Origin: O2-02-FULL-42-9 sp038043025
GTDB taxonomy: Bacteria > Pseudomonadota > Gammaproteobacteria > UBA12402
Assembly (NCBI GenBank): GCA_038043025.1
Contig: JBBTCW010000041.1
Coordinates: forward strand, 1-63,840
Length of the DNA: 63,840 bases
Direction: 5' to 3'
Position 1 is the first letter of the stretch; each line of letters opens with the position of its first letter. The position numbers were made by a program, and so were the translations under genes. This document shows, one piece after another, positions 43,326-52,550 of this stretch. A model generated the notes under the pieces. That model was not told the origin of the DNA. It saw only the letters and a list, made by a program, of their open reading frames with translations, and did not search any database.

Positions 43326-44471
43326 ATGAGCTGAGGATAGAATATACTCCGCTGCCTTCGTGCTTGCATCCTGTTTTAACAATTGGTGCAGCGCTAAATA
43401 TGTCTGTGCTAACTCGCAACATAATCCGGCATCATTAAAATAACGCAATACGGCCGCGCTTAAATTGCCAGGTGTTGCGTCATGTTGCAAAAACTCCGGC
43501 ACAATTTTTCGACCCGCAATTAAATTCGGTAACGAAAAATATTTAATCGTGACTAAACATCTCACCATAAAATAATGAAAGCGACTCAATCGATACGCAA
43601 CCACCATCGGTCGCTTCAACAACATCGCTTCTAAGGTCACTGTCCCGGATGCCAATAAAACCACATCCGACGCCAATATCACTTCCTGCGATTGTTGTTC
43701 GAAAATTTTAATCGACAAATACGGTGCCGCGTTTTTCAAATAGACTTCAAATTGCGCGCGACGCGCTGCATTGATCATCGATGTAATCACCACTAAATGC
43801 GGCATACGATTCAAACATAAACGCGCTGTTTGAATAAATATATTCGCCAGTTCTTTTAATTCCATTTGACGACTGCCCGGCAAAATAGCTAATATTTTAG
43901 CGCCGGGTGACAATCCTAATGTTTCACGCGCTTGCTTTTGATTCGGATAGAGTGGTATTTGATCGGCCAACGGATGTCCCACGCACTGAACGGGAATTTG
44001 GTGTTCTTTATAGATAGCTGTTTCAAATGGAAACAGCGTTAACATCAAATTAACGGCACGTTTAATTTTATGAATACGTCGCTTGCGCCACGCCCAAACA
44101 GAAGGACTCACGTAATGCACCGTTTTAATGCCCGCTTTTTTTATCACCCGCTCAATACTTAAATTAAAATCAGGAAAATCAATGCCAATCAACACAGCCG
44201 GCTTTGTCGTTAATGCATGCTTAATAATCCCTCGACGTATTCGCAACAAACGCGGCAAACATTTTAATGGATCAACAATTCCCATTACCGACAAATCTTC
44301 GGTTGCGTATAATGCACGGCAACCCGCCTCTATCATCTTCGCTCCCGCAATTCCTTCGATCACACAATGGGGATGCCATTGACGCAATGCGCGCACCAAA
44401 GCGGCGCCTAAAATATCACCCGATGATTCACCCGCGAGAATAATGATATGTATTGGCTGAACATCATTCAT
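43281..44471 (-). CDS. lpxB: Lipid-A-disaccharide synthase
   Basis: Glycosyltransferase joining UDP-diacylglucosamine and lipid X to form the lipid A disaccharide. It has 396 aa with IIILAGESSGDILGAALVRAL, SPSVWAWRKRRIHKIK and ILPGSRQMELKEL regions and the donor-site ASGTVTLEAML. The family end is near TKAAEYIL; the final ~18 residues (SSAHPSSRNSANGATIPE) are read from a TCCTCAGCTCA fragment fused to a GGAATTCCG palindrome. It lies 8 bp after lpxA in the lpxD-fabZ-lpxA-lpxB operon. Confidence 0.96.
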   Translation of the reverse strand: MNDVQPIHIIILAGESSGDILGAALVRALRQWHPHCVIEGIAGAKMIEAGCRALYATEDLSVMGIVDPLKCLPRLLRIRRGIIKHALTTKPAVLIGIDFPDFNLSIERVIKKAGIKTVHYVSPSVWAWRKRRIHKIKRAVNLMLTLFPFETAIYKEHQIPVQCVGHPLADQIPLYPNQKQARETLGLSPGAKILAILPGSRQMELKELANIFIQTARLCLNRMPHLVVITSMINAARRAQFEVYLKNAAPYLSIKIFEQQSQEVILASDVVLLASGTVTLEAMLLKRPMVVAYRLSRFHYFMVRCLVTIKYFSLPNLIAGRKIVPEFLQHDATPGNLSAAVLRYFNDAGLCCELAQTYLALHQLLKQDASTKAAEYILSSAHPSSRNSANGATIPE

Positions 44472-44479
44472 TTAAAAAG

Positions 44480-45259
44480 TTATCTCAAAATACCGTGCAA
44501 AGAACACTGCAATGCCTCAATATACAGCGCAATCTCCGGACAATCCTCTAACATTGTCTGCAGTTTTGGAATCGCTTGTTCGATGGTCAAGCCTTCCCGA
44601 TAAATAATGCGATACCCGCGCTTTAAAAACTGAATCGTTTCCGCACTAAAACCACGGCGTCGCAGCCCCACCGTATTTAATCCAAAAGGTTTGGCATAGG
44701 TGTCTTTAGAAACCGCCACTTTAGTAAAAGGCAACACGTCCTTCATCACTAAAGATGCCCCCGATAAGAAACTATGTTTTCCTAATCGACAAAATTGATA
44801 AATCGCCGAAAATCCACCTAACACAACATAGTCATCAACCTCAACATGCCCCGCCAACGAGGCATTGTTTGCAAAAATAGTATGATTATGAATATGGCAA
44901 TCATGCGCGACATGTGTATACGCTAAAAACAAATTATCATTTTCGATGGTCGTCACGCCGCCGCCTTGCACAGTGCCGCGATTAATCGTGCAAAATTCAC
45001 GAAACGTATTACGATCACCAATATTAAGCTGCGTTCTCTCGCCCTGATATTTCACATCTTGTGGATCATCGCCAATCGATGCAAACTGAAAAATTTTATT
45101 ATCATGGCCAATGCGTGTCGGCCCCTTAAGGACAACATGTGAACCAATCCACGTACCCGAATCAATCTCGACATCCGCCCCAATAACAGAAAACGGACCC
45201 ACCGTGACATCATCGGCAATTTTTGCACTCGCATCAATGACTGCGCGCTGATCAATCAT
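44480..45259 (-). CDS. lpxA: UDP-N-acetylglucosamine acyltransferase
   Basis: First enzyme of lipid A synthesis: moves an acyl chain from acyl-ACP to UDP-GlcNAc. It has 259 aa, with left-handed beta-helix hexapeptide repeats from the start (IDASAKIADDVTVGPFSVIG), the catalytic His region YTHVAHDCHIHN, and the C-terminal helical domain. Its ATG overlaps the fabZ stop by 4 bp (ATGA), showing coupling. Confidence 0.97.
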   Translation of the reverse strand: MIDQRAVIDASAKIADDVTVGPFSVIGADVEIDSGTWIGSHVVLKGPTRIGHDNKIFQFASIGDDPQDVKYQGERTQLNIGDRNTFREFCTINRGTVQGGGVTTIENDNLFLAYTHVAHDCHIHNHTIFANNASLAGHVEVDDYVVLGGFSAIYQFCRLGKHSFLSGASLVMKDVLPFTKVAVSKDTYAKPFGLNTVGLRRRGFSAETIQFLKRGYRIIYREGLTIEQAIPKLQTMLEDCPEIALYIEALQCSLHGILR

Positions 45260-45717
45260 GAATTCATATCCTTTCTCGCACTCATGAGTGTTGCACTACA
45301 AGCTAATTCACCATCGACAGACGCGATACCGTCAACACAAAGAACACTCCGGCGCACTTTTGTTAATGTGACTTCCAAACGCAATTGATCACCCGGCTCC
45401 ACCACACGCTTAAATCGCGCATTATCAATGCCCGCAAAGAAAAATAATGAATTATTCAATGTCTCATCATGTTCCAATTCTTTTAATGTTTTAAAGGCCA
45501 AAATAATGCCCGCTTGTGCTAAAGCCTCTAACATCAATACGCCCGGCATAATCGGTCGCCCCGGAAAATGGCCTGCAAAAAATGGCTCGTTAAAAGTCAC
45601 ATTTTTTATGGCCACCAACGTTTTCCCTAATTCAAACTCAATCACTCGATCGATCAATAAAAAAGGATAACGATGTGGCAAACACTCTAATATTTCTGTC
45701 ATTGACATTTTACTCAT
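45256..45717 (-). CDS. fabZ: 3-hydroxyacyl-ACP dehydratase
   Basis: Dehydrates beta-hydroxyacyl-ACP in fatty-acid elongation, balancing lipid A and phospholipid supply. It has 153 aa with LPHRYPFLLIDRV, the catalytic His in FFAGHFPGRPIMPGVL and the Glu in LEALAQAG. The start overlaps the lpxD stop by 8 bp; AGGA lies upstream of this ATG. Confidence 0.96.
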   Translation of the reverse strand: MSKMSMTEILECLPHRYPFLLIDRVIEFELGKTLVAIKNVTFNEPFFAGHFPGRPIMPGVLMLEALAQAGIILAFKTLKELEHDETLNNSLFFFAGIDNARFKRVVEPGDQLRLEVTLTKVRRSVLCVDGIASVDGELACSATLMSARKDMNS

Positions 45718-46732
45718 GATTTTTTTCCTGCTCTTCTAACGCTTTTACACGCCTTGTTAACTCACCCAAATGGCGAAATCGCGCCACATTTTTCTGCCAA
45801 GCGCGGTGTGCCATAAAACCCATGCCAGACGAATACACCCCCGGGGCACGAATTGACTTCGTAATCATCGTTCCTCCCGTCAACATCACGCCATCCGCTA
45901 ATTCAAGATGCCCTAATATCATGGCCGCGCCACCAATCACACAGCCTCGACCAATCTTGGCACTGCCTGCAATGCCCGTACAACCTGCTATAGCGGTATG
46001 CGCTCCAATATGCACATTATGACCAATCTGAATTTGATTATCTAATTTTACGCCCATTTCAATAATCGTATCACCCAACGCGCCACAATCAATCGTCGTA
46101 TTGGCACCAATTTCCACATCGTCACCCACCACCACATGTCCCAACTGCGGCACTTTATGCCAACGATGTTCATGATTCGCAAAGCCAAAACCATCGGAGC
46201 CAATGACAACCCCACTGTGAATGATAACACGATCGCCGATCCGCGTTTTATCATATACATTAACATTGGAATATACGCAACAAGATGCGCCCAATTGAGC
46301 GTCACTTCCAATTGCACAACCCGAACGAATATGCGTGCGCGGACCAATCGATACGCGATCGCCCATCACCACATACGCATCAATACGCGCCGTCGAATCA
46401 ATATGACAGTGCTCGCCCATCACCACTGTACTATGAATGCCCGGCCGAACAGCAGCAACTTCGGCAAAGAGCGTCGCCACCCGCGCATACGCATAATACG
46501 GATCGTTCACAATCAATGCGGCTTGCGGACAAGCATCTGCATCCGATTTTGAGACAATCACCGCCGATGCTTTGGTATGAGCCAAATATTGACGGTATAT
46601 CGAATTGGCTAAAAAGCTTAATTGTCCATCAGAGGCACTTTGCAATGTCGCAACACCGGTGATCTCACATGTTGCGTCACCCATTAACTCCGCATCAATA
46701 TGCTTTGCTAATTCGCCTAATGTTTTTTTCAT
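45710..46732 (-). CDS. lpxD: UDP-3-O-(3-hydroxyacyl)glucosamine N-acyltransferase
   Basis: Third step of lipid A synthesis, adding the second acyl chain. It has 340 aa: an N-terminal uridine-binding domain (LGELAKHIDAELMGDATCEITGVATLQSA), hexapeptide repeats through the middle (GVVIGSDGFGFANHEHRWHKVPQLG, with the catalytic His region QIGHNVHIGAHTAIAG) and a C-terminal helix. It follows skp by 9 bp in the order bamA-skp-lpxD. Confidence 0.96.
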   Translation of the reverse strand: MKKTLGELAKHIDAELMGDATCEITGVATLQSASDGQLSFLANSIYRQYLAHTKASAVIVSKSDADACPQAALIVNDPYYAYARVATLFAEVAAVRPGIHSTVVMGEHCHIDSTARIDAYVVMGDRVSIGPRTHIRSGCAIGSDAQLGASCCVYSNVNVYDKTRIGDRVIIHSGVVIGSDGFGFANHEHRWHKVPQLGHVVVGDDVEIGANTTIDCGALGDTIIEMGVKLDNQIQIGHNVHIGAHTAIAGCTGIAGSAKIGRGCVIGGAAMILGHLELADGVMLTGGTMITKSIRAPGVYSSGMGFMAHRAWQKNVARFRHLGELTRRVKALEEQEKNHE

Positions 46733-46741
46733 CGTTTATTA

Positions 46742-47245
46742 TTACTTCAATGCAGCAACAACGGCATCCGTAATATCAAAGTTATCCTTCGCATACGGCA
46801 CGGATGCATTAGAAAAAACGATATCAATATTTTTTTCTTTCGCTACTGTGGTAATGGCCGTTTTAATCGTATCAAAAATTTTCATCGTTGATTTATTGCG
46901 AGCCTCTTGCAAATTCGTTTGATAGGTTTTGGTCATCTCTAGCAATTGTTGTTGCTCATCAGAAATCTTCATTTTTTCTTTCTCTTGTTTGAGCACGGGC
47001 ATTTTATCTTTGCCTTCATTAAAATTCTTAATCGATTGTTGTAATTTTTTTTGAAAATCCATAATCTTATTTTTTTGTGGATTAAACTGCTCTTGAAGTT
47101 TGCTCGATTCGGTTTTGACCGTTGAATTTGCGGCCAGCACTTTATTGTAATCAACCACCCCGATAGTTAAGTCCGCGGCATATGATGCGGTAGACAAAAC
47201 CAACAGTCCAATCATACTCACCAATAACATTGATAGTTTCTTCAT
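46742..47245 (-). CDS. skp: Periplasmic chaperone Skp/OmpH
   Basis: Trimeric chaperone that holds unfolded outer-membrane proteins in the periplasm for BamA. The start MKKLSMLLVSMIG gives 167 aa with a signal peptide cleaved after SYA, then DLTIGVVDYNKVL and long coiled-coil arms rich in K/Q (NPQKNKIMDFQKKLQQ). A GAGGAGAAAGG ribosome site precedes this start; an upstream frame continuing into the bamA end is rejected. It lies 16 bp after bamA. Confidence 0.93.
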   Translation of the reverse strand: MKKLSMLLVSMIGLLVLSTASYAADLTIGVVDYNKVLAANSTVKTESSKLQEQFNPQKNKIMDFQKKLQQSIKNFNEGKDKMPVLKQEKEKMKISDEQQQLLEMTKTYQTNLQEARNKSTMKIFDTIKTAITTVAKEKNIDIVFSNASVPYAKDNFDITDAVVAALK

Positions 47246-47261
47246 ACCTTTCTCCTCTTCA

Positions 47262-49544
47262 TTAAAAAGTCGTTCCAAATGTGAATCCAAACAGTTGTGT
47301 ATCATCATCTTTTTTATTATTTAATGCCTGCGCTAAACTAAAATTTAACATGCCAATAGGGCTCAGCCAATCAAGCTCTAATCCAGCCGCATAGCGTAAA
47401 TTATTTAATTTAACCCCACTATAAGCATTGCCCCCATCTAAAAATACCGTGGTACGCAAATTCTGGCTCAGCGGATTCGGCACAATCAAACCCGCACTTC
47501 CGGATACAGCAAATTTGCCTCCCAACGGATTTCCCTGCGAATCAAGTGGTCCCAATGAGTTATCGTTATAACCACGCACCACATGATTCGAGTTCATACC
47601 CCCCGCATAGTAATTTTTGAAAAATGGCAACTCGCCCTGATATTTTCCATAGCCATTGCCATAATCCACTTTGCCGCGTAATTCGCCAATAAAATCAGCA
47701 TGAATCGGCTGATAATACAAAGCAGCATAACCAATTTTATAATATTCCAACGATTCACGACTGATCGGCATTGTCGTCGATACACTGGCTGATTGACTCA
47801 ACCCCGCTGTCGGGAAAATAGCACGATCCAATCCATCCGACGACCATCCCCCATTCAATTGAAATTGATAAAAATGTCGGCCATATTTGTGAGTAAAATT
47901 TTTCAGTTCGTTCGGCGGAGAATTCCCGGTGTTTAATAAATCATTTTCGTAGCCGCCCCCTAATTGAAAACTATCATTCACGGTAATTGGAAAATTATAC
48001 GTGATCGCAGTACCATACGTGTCGGTTGTATATCCCGTCACATCCGCCTTATCGGCATTAAAATGGCTGGCATAAGCGCTAATCCCACGGCCAATCCCTG
48101 ATTGTGTATAATGTGGATCATAATAATCTAAACTTAAGCTCGCGCTGGGGCGACTAACTGCAGCAGATAACGACAATGAGTTACCGGTACCAAATACATT
48201 TTTGTGATCAATGGAAAAAGTCAGCATGATTTTTTCTAATTGCGAATATGCAATGCCCCCCCGCAACTCTGCCGCAGATTGCTCCGTCACATTGTAATCG
48301 ACATCCACTTGATTCGCTTCGCCTGCCACCGGTGTCGTCGACACCTGCACATCTTTAACATAGGGTAACAGCAGTAATTGACGTTTTGATTCATCGACGG
48401 AATTCGGCGATAAAATACTTCCCTCAAATTGCGTCAACACGCGGCGCAACGTCGTGTCATTTGTTTTATAGTTACTCGAAAAGGTAATATTTCGCACATA
48501 GATACGAGAACCTGGCATCACTTGAAAGGTTAAAAAGACTGTTTTAGTTTTATCCTCTATTTTAGGCGTTATTTTCACGTTTGCGTTTGCATACCCTTTC
48601 GCACTCAATGCGTCCGTGATGCGTTTGTTCGCCGCCACGACTGCTTGGCGCGAAAACACCTCTCCTTTTTGAAGCTGAATTAATTTCAACACAGTTTCGG
48701 CAGGTAAAATAGATTTTCCCAATACCGTATAATCACGTATCTTATACTGAGAACCTTCATTAATATGTAGCACAATATAAACTTGTTTATGATCCGGCGT
48801 AATAGAGACCTGCGAAGAAACGACATCAAACCTTAAATAACCGCGATCCATATAATAAGAGCGCAGCTTTTCTATATCCGCTTCTAATTTTTCACGTGAA
48901 TACTGGTCATTATGATTCATCCAAGAAAATAATCCCGATGTCGATAACGTCAATTGCCGCAATAACATCCGTTCACTAAAGGCATAATTTCCAATAATCG
49001 TAATCTGATGAATGGTCGCAACCGCGCCCTCAGAAATAGCCACATTTACTAATACACGATTCCGTGCTTCTTTCGTTACCGTCACATCGACGCGCGCATT
49101 ATATTTACCGAGTATAAAATACTCATGCTTCAACGATGACTTAATATTCTCTAACATAGATGAGCTAAAAACACGTCCTTCTTTAAATCCAATCGTGTTT
49201 AACGATTCTTGCAACTTGTCCGTTGGAATTAATTTATTGCCCGTAATTTGAATACGGCTGATAATGGGTCGTTGCACCACTTTAATAATTAATATATTGC
49301 CCTCTCGACCTAACGCCACATTGTCAAAGAATCCGGTTTTATATAACGCCTGAATAATTCCAGAACTATTTTGATCGCTCACTGAATCACCCACCGTGAT
49401 GGGCAAATAACCATAAACGGTGCTCACCGGAATTCCTTGTAAGCCCTCCACTTGAATTTTTTTCACTACAAAGCCGCTGCCTGCCTGCGCCGTCAGCGTA
49501 AAGCAACATAAAAAAAGAATACCTAGCCAATATCGTTTTCGCAT
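47262..49544 (-). CDS. bamA: Outer-membrane assembly factor BamA
   Basis: Central Omp85 protein of the barrel-assembly machinery. It has 760 aa with a signal peptide (cleaved near AQA), five POTRA domains (about 24-420; e.g. FVVKKIQVEGLQGI, ISRIQITGNKLIPTDKL), and a 16-stranded barrel ending FGFTFGTTF with terminal Phe. The lid-lock VRGY motif occurs in SNHVVRGYNDNSLGP. In most relatives rseP lies between cdsA and bamA; here a 115-bp gap holds nothing recognisable. Confidence 0.96.
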   Translation of the reverse strand: MRKRYWLGILFLCCFTLTAQAGSGFVVKKIQVEGLQGIPVSTVYGYLPITVGDSVSDQNSSGIIQALYKTGFFDNVALGREGNILIIKVVQRPIISRIQITGNKLIPTDKLQESLNTIGFKEGRVFSSSMLENIKSSLKHEYFILGKYNARVDVTVTKEARNRVLVNVAISEGAVATIHQITIIGNYAFSERMLLRQLTLSTSGLFSWMNHNDQYSREKLEADIEKLRSYYMDRGYLRFDVVSSQVSITPDHKQVYIVLHINEGSQYKIRDYTVLGKSILPAETVLKLIQLQKGEVFSRQAVVAANKRITDALSAKGYANANVKITPKIEDKTKTVFLTFQVMPGSRIYVRNITFSSNYKTNDTTLRRVLTQFEGSILSPNSVDESKRQLLLLPYVKDVQVSTTPVAGEANQVDVDYNVTEQSAAELRGGIAYSQLEKIMLTFSIDHKNVFGTGNSLSLSAAVSRPSASLSLDYYDPHYTQSGIGRGISAYASHFNADKADVTGYTTDTYGTAITYNFPITVNDSFQLGGGYENDLLNTGNSPPNELKNFTHKYGRHFYQFQLNGGWSSDGLDRAIFPTAGLSQSASVSTTMPISRESLEYYKIGYAALYYQPIHADFIGELRGKVDYGNGYGKYQGELPFFKNYYAGGMNSNHVVRGYNDNSLGPLDSQGNPLGGKFAVSGSAGLIVPNPLSQNLRTTVFLDGGNAYSGVKLNNLRYAAGLELDWLSPIGMLNFSLAQALNNKKDDDTQLFGFTFGTTF

Positions 49545-49659
49545 AATTTGTCAAATCCGAAATATAAACCCTGAAAAAAGTTCCACGACATCATACACTA
49601 AAAACCGCCATCTAACACCGGAATTGGTTCATATTCAATTGAGCGCTAAATGAGCATTC

Positions 49660-50460
49660 TTAATTCAATAGTATTAATCCCAACAAAAAAATCGGCGCGG
49701 CCGCCAGCAAACTGTCAATTCGATCCAACAAGCCTCCGTGTCCCGGCAAATAATGACCCGTGTCTTTTACACCCACCGAGCGCTTTGCCATGCTTTCAAA
49801 CAAATCACCCACAATAGCAAATAACGACACAACAGCGCCCAATGCGATTATCATTGACCCATTGATCGGCGAAAATATGCCCATCATGCTTGCAATCCAC
49901 GCAACCAACAATGCACACAGAAACCCACCCACCAATCCTTCAATCGTTTTTTTGGGGCTGACCGATGACGCAAGTGGGTGCTTTCCCCATGCTTTCCCGA
50001 TGAAATATGCGCCAATATCCGATGCCCACACTAAAATAAATAAGAAAAAAGTTAAGGCGCGCCCCTGTTCAGCATAACGAATCACGTTTAATGATAACCA
50101 CGCCGGTACTAAAACTAATATGCCCATAATACCACGAACCCAGACACCGTTAGACCAAACCTGTTTGGCGCCAGGATAGTTTACTATCCAATAACAAGCA
50201 ATGAACCACCAAACTAATGTTGCGAATAACACCGGCAATATGGGTGCATACCATTCTAATATCATCACGACGCCAACCAACACGACATAACCCAAACGGG
50301 TAACCCATCGTTGATAGGCTATCAAACGCGCCCATTCCCACGCCGCCAACAACATCACCACACTCACCACGCCAATAAAATAAGGAATAGGCAAAAACAT
50401 CACCGCGGCAATCGTTAGCAACAATAAAATAGTGCCTGTTATCAATCGATGTTTTAACAT
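49660..50460 (-). CDS. cdsA: Phosphatidate cytidylyltransferase
   Basis: Inner-membrane enzyme making CDP-diacylglycerol for phospholipids. It has 266 aa with about eight hydrophobic helices. The CDS signature is complete: SMAKRSVGVKDTGHYLPGHGGLLDRIDS near the C-terminus, and VWASDIGAYFIGKAWGKHPLA-VSPKKTIEG in the middle. It follows uppS by 44 bp. Confidence 0.95.
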   Translation of the reverse strand: MLKHRLITGTILLLLTIAAVMFLPIPYFIGVVSVVMLLAAWEWARLIAYQRWVTRLGYVVLVGVVMILEWYAPILPVLFATLVWWFIACYWIVNYPGAKQVWSNGVWVRGIMGILVLVPAWLSLNVIRYAEQGRALTFFLFILVWASDIGAYFIGKAWGKHPLASSVSPKKTIEGLVGGFLCALLVAWIASMMGIFSPINGSMIIALGAVVSLFAIVGDLFESMAKRSVGVKDTGHYLPGHGGLLDRIDSLLAAAPIFLLGLILLN

Positions 50461-50504
50461 AATTTAATTCTCATACTTATGCAGAGGCGTTCTGTCACCA
50501 CCAT

Positions 50505-51224
50505 TCACCCCACCGTCCCAAAGCGCCGACGTCGTTTAGCATATTCATCCAATGCGTCTTGAAACGCTTTCTCATCAAAATCAGGCCATAAAATCGGCGT
50601 AAAATATAATTCCGCGTACGCTAATTGCCATAAAAAGAAATTACTAATCCGTTGCTCGCCGCTCGTGCGAATAAGTAAATCGGGATACGGCATATTGGGT
50701 AACACTAAATATTGTGAAAATAATTTTTCATCCACTTGTTCCAATGTTAGCGCCCCCGTCGCAATCTGTTGCGCCACGCGTCGAGTCGCCTGAACAATAT
50801 CCCATTGCCCCCCATAATTGACCGCAACAATTAACTTTAAACCCGTATTCGCGTGTGTTAACGCCTCTGCTTTTTTTATATGCGCACAAATTTGCGCAGA
50901 AAACTGCGATAAATCTCCCACCACATACAATGCAACATTCTTTTTGTGTAATTCTTTCACCTGTGTTTTTAAAATATGAAGCAGCAACTTCATGAGATAA
51001 TTGACTTCGTCTTTGGGACGACACCAATTTTCGCTGCTAAAAGCAAACAAACTTAAAACGTCAATATGCCGATCGATCGCCGCTTGAATAATGTTGCCCG
51101 CCGCATCAGCGCCAATCTGATGCCCTCGCCAACGCGGTTTACCTTGTTGCTGCGCCCAACGCCCATTGCCATCCATAATGATGGCAATATGCTTCGGAAG
51201 AGACTGTGATAATCTATCTGACAT
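50505..51224 (-). CDS. uppS: Undecaprenyl diphosphate synthase
   Basis: cis-prenyltransferase making the C55 carrier for peptidoglycan and O-antigen. It has 239 aa with AIIMDGNGRWAQQQG (catalytic Asp), FAFSSENWCRPKDEV, NYGGQWDI and RTSGEQRISNFFLWQLAYAEL. It sits between frr and cdsA; dxr, often placed between frr and uppS, is absent. Confidence 0.96.
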   Translation of the reverse strand: MSDRLSQSLPKHIAIIMDGNGRWAQQQGKPRWRGHQIGADAAGNIIQAAIDRHIDVLSLFAFSSENWCRPKDEVNYLMKLLLHILKTQVKELHKKNVALYVVGDLSQFSAQICAHIKKAEALTHANTGLKLIVAVNYGGQWDIVQATRRVAQQIATGALTLEQVDEKLFSQYLVLPNMPYPDLLIRTSGEQRISNFFLWQLAYAELYFTPILWPDFDEKAFQDALDEYAKRRRRFGTVG

Positions 51225-51245
51225 AATGGGGCGCTATGTTGAAAA

Positions 51246-51800
51246 TCACACTGCCATCAAATCTTTTTCTTTTGCCACTAATGCTGCATCAACTTCGCTC
51301 ACATAACGATCTGTCAATTTTTGAATGGCATCTTCTAAACGGCGATCTTCATCTTCGCTGATTTGTTTTAATTTTAATTGGTCTTTAATTTTTGTATTGG
51401 CATCACGTCGCACATTGCGCACAGAAACTCGCGCATGTTCAGCATTGCTTTTCGCTATTTTTAACATATCTTTGCGACGCTCCTCGGTTAAAGGCGGAAT
51501 CGGTACGCGAATCACGTCGCCTGCCGTCACTGGATTCAACCCCAACTCCGCTTGCCTGATCGCTTTTTCGATAGCCGGCGTCGCTGATTTATCCCACGCC
51601 GTCACCACGAGCGTGCGCGCATCACTCACGGCAATAGAAGCGAGCTGGTTTAATGGTCTCTCTGATCCGTAATGCGACACCTGTACATTTTCAAGCAAAG
51701 AAGGATGTGCGCGCGCTGTCCGCATTCTCGAAAATTCCGAGCGCAACGCATCCAACGATTTTTTCATACGACTTTCGGTTTCTTGAACAATTGCATTCAT
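51246..51800 (-). CDS. frr: Ribosome recycling factor
   Basis: Splits post-termination ribosomes with EF-G. The start MNAIVQETESRMKKSLDALRSEFSRMRTARA, with GGGAG upstream, gives 184 aa (E. coli 185). The three-helix bundle and ERRKDMLKIAKSNAEHARVSVRNVRRD motif are intact. It is co-transcribed with pyrH. Confidence 0.96.
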   Translation of the reverse strand: MNAIVQETESRMKKSLDALRSEFSRMRTARAHPSLLENVQVSHYGSERPLNQLASIAVSDARTLVVTAWDKSATPAIEKAIRQAELGLNPVTAGDVIRVPIPPLTEERRKDMLKIAKSNAEHARVSVRNVRRDANTKIKDQLKLKQISEDEDRRLEDAIQKLTDRYVSEVDAALVAKEKDLMAV

Positions 51801-51820
51801 AACGTCTCCCTTCAATTGAA

Positions 51821-52540
51821 CTATTCAATACGAGTACCATCGTTTGATCCTAAAACAATCTTCTTTAAAATACCTGGCGTATTCATATTAAAAATACGCA
51901 ATGGCATATGATAATCTCGCGTCAAACAAATGGCTGTTGCATCCATCACTTTTAACTGTTTTTCTAACACGTCTTGATACGTTAAGCGATCAAATCTCTG
52001 CGCATCTGGATTGGATTTGGGATCCTCGGAATAGACGCCGTCCACTTTAGTCGCTTTTAAAATCACATCGGCGCCCATTTCAATACCACGCAAACTCGCC
52101 GCGGAATCTGTCGAAAATAAAGGACAACCGGTTCCTCCCACAAAAATAACAATATGCTGTGCCTTTAAATAACTCATCGCTAATGACCGATCATAGGTTT
52201 CAACGATCCCTTGAACCGCAATAGAAGACATGACATGCGTCGGCAAGCCAATTCGCAAAAAACGATCTCGCAGCGCCAAGCCATTCATAATGGTTGCCAT
52301 CATCCCAATTTGATCAGACGTAATCCGATCAAACCCGTGATGCGCCAGTGCTTCGCCGCGAAACAAGTTGCCGCCGCCAATCACCATTCCGATTTCAATA
52401 CCCAGCTGATGCAAATCTCGAATGCTACTGGCGATACGGTCAAGTGATTCGGCGCCGACACCAAACCCACCTTCCCCCGATAACGCTTCACCACTCAATT
52501 TTAATAAAATGCGATGATAGACAGGCTGTGTGTTTTTCAT
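51821..52540 (-). CDS. pyrH: Uridylate kinase
   Basis: Phosphorylates UMP to UDP as a hexamer. The start MKNTQPVYHRILLKLSGEALSGEGGFG gives 239 aa; the in-frame TTG upstream overlaps tsf and is less likely. GGGNLFRG, DQIGMMATIMN and VGGTGCPLFSTDSAA (substrate loop) are present. It lies 10 bp after tsf. Confidence 0.96.
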   Translation of the reverse strand: MKNTQPVYHRILLKLSGEALSGEGGFGVGAESLDRIASSIRDLHQLGIEIGMVIGGGNLFRGEALAHHGFDRITSDQIGMMATIMNGLALRDRFLRIGLPTHVMSSIAVQGIVETYDRSLAMSYLKAQHIVIFVGGTGCPLFSTDSAASLRGIEMGADVILKATKVDGVYSEDPKSNPDAQRFDRLTYQDVLEKQLKVMDATAICLTRDYHMPLRIFNMNTPGILKKIVLGSNDGTRIE

Positions 52541-52550
52541 AGTATCCGCT

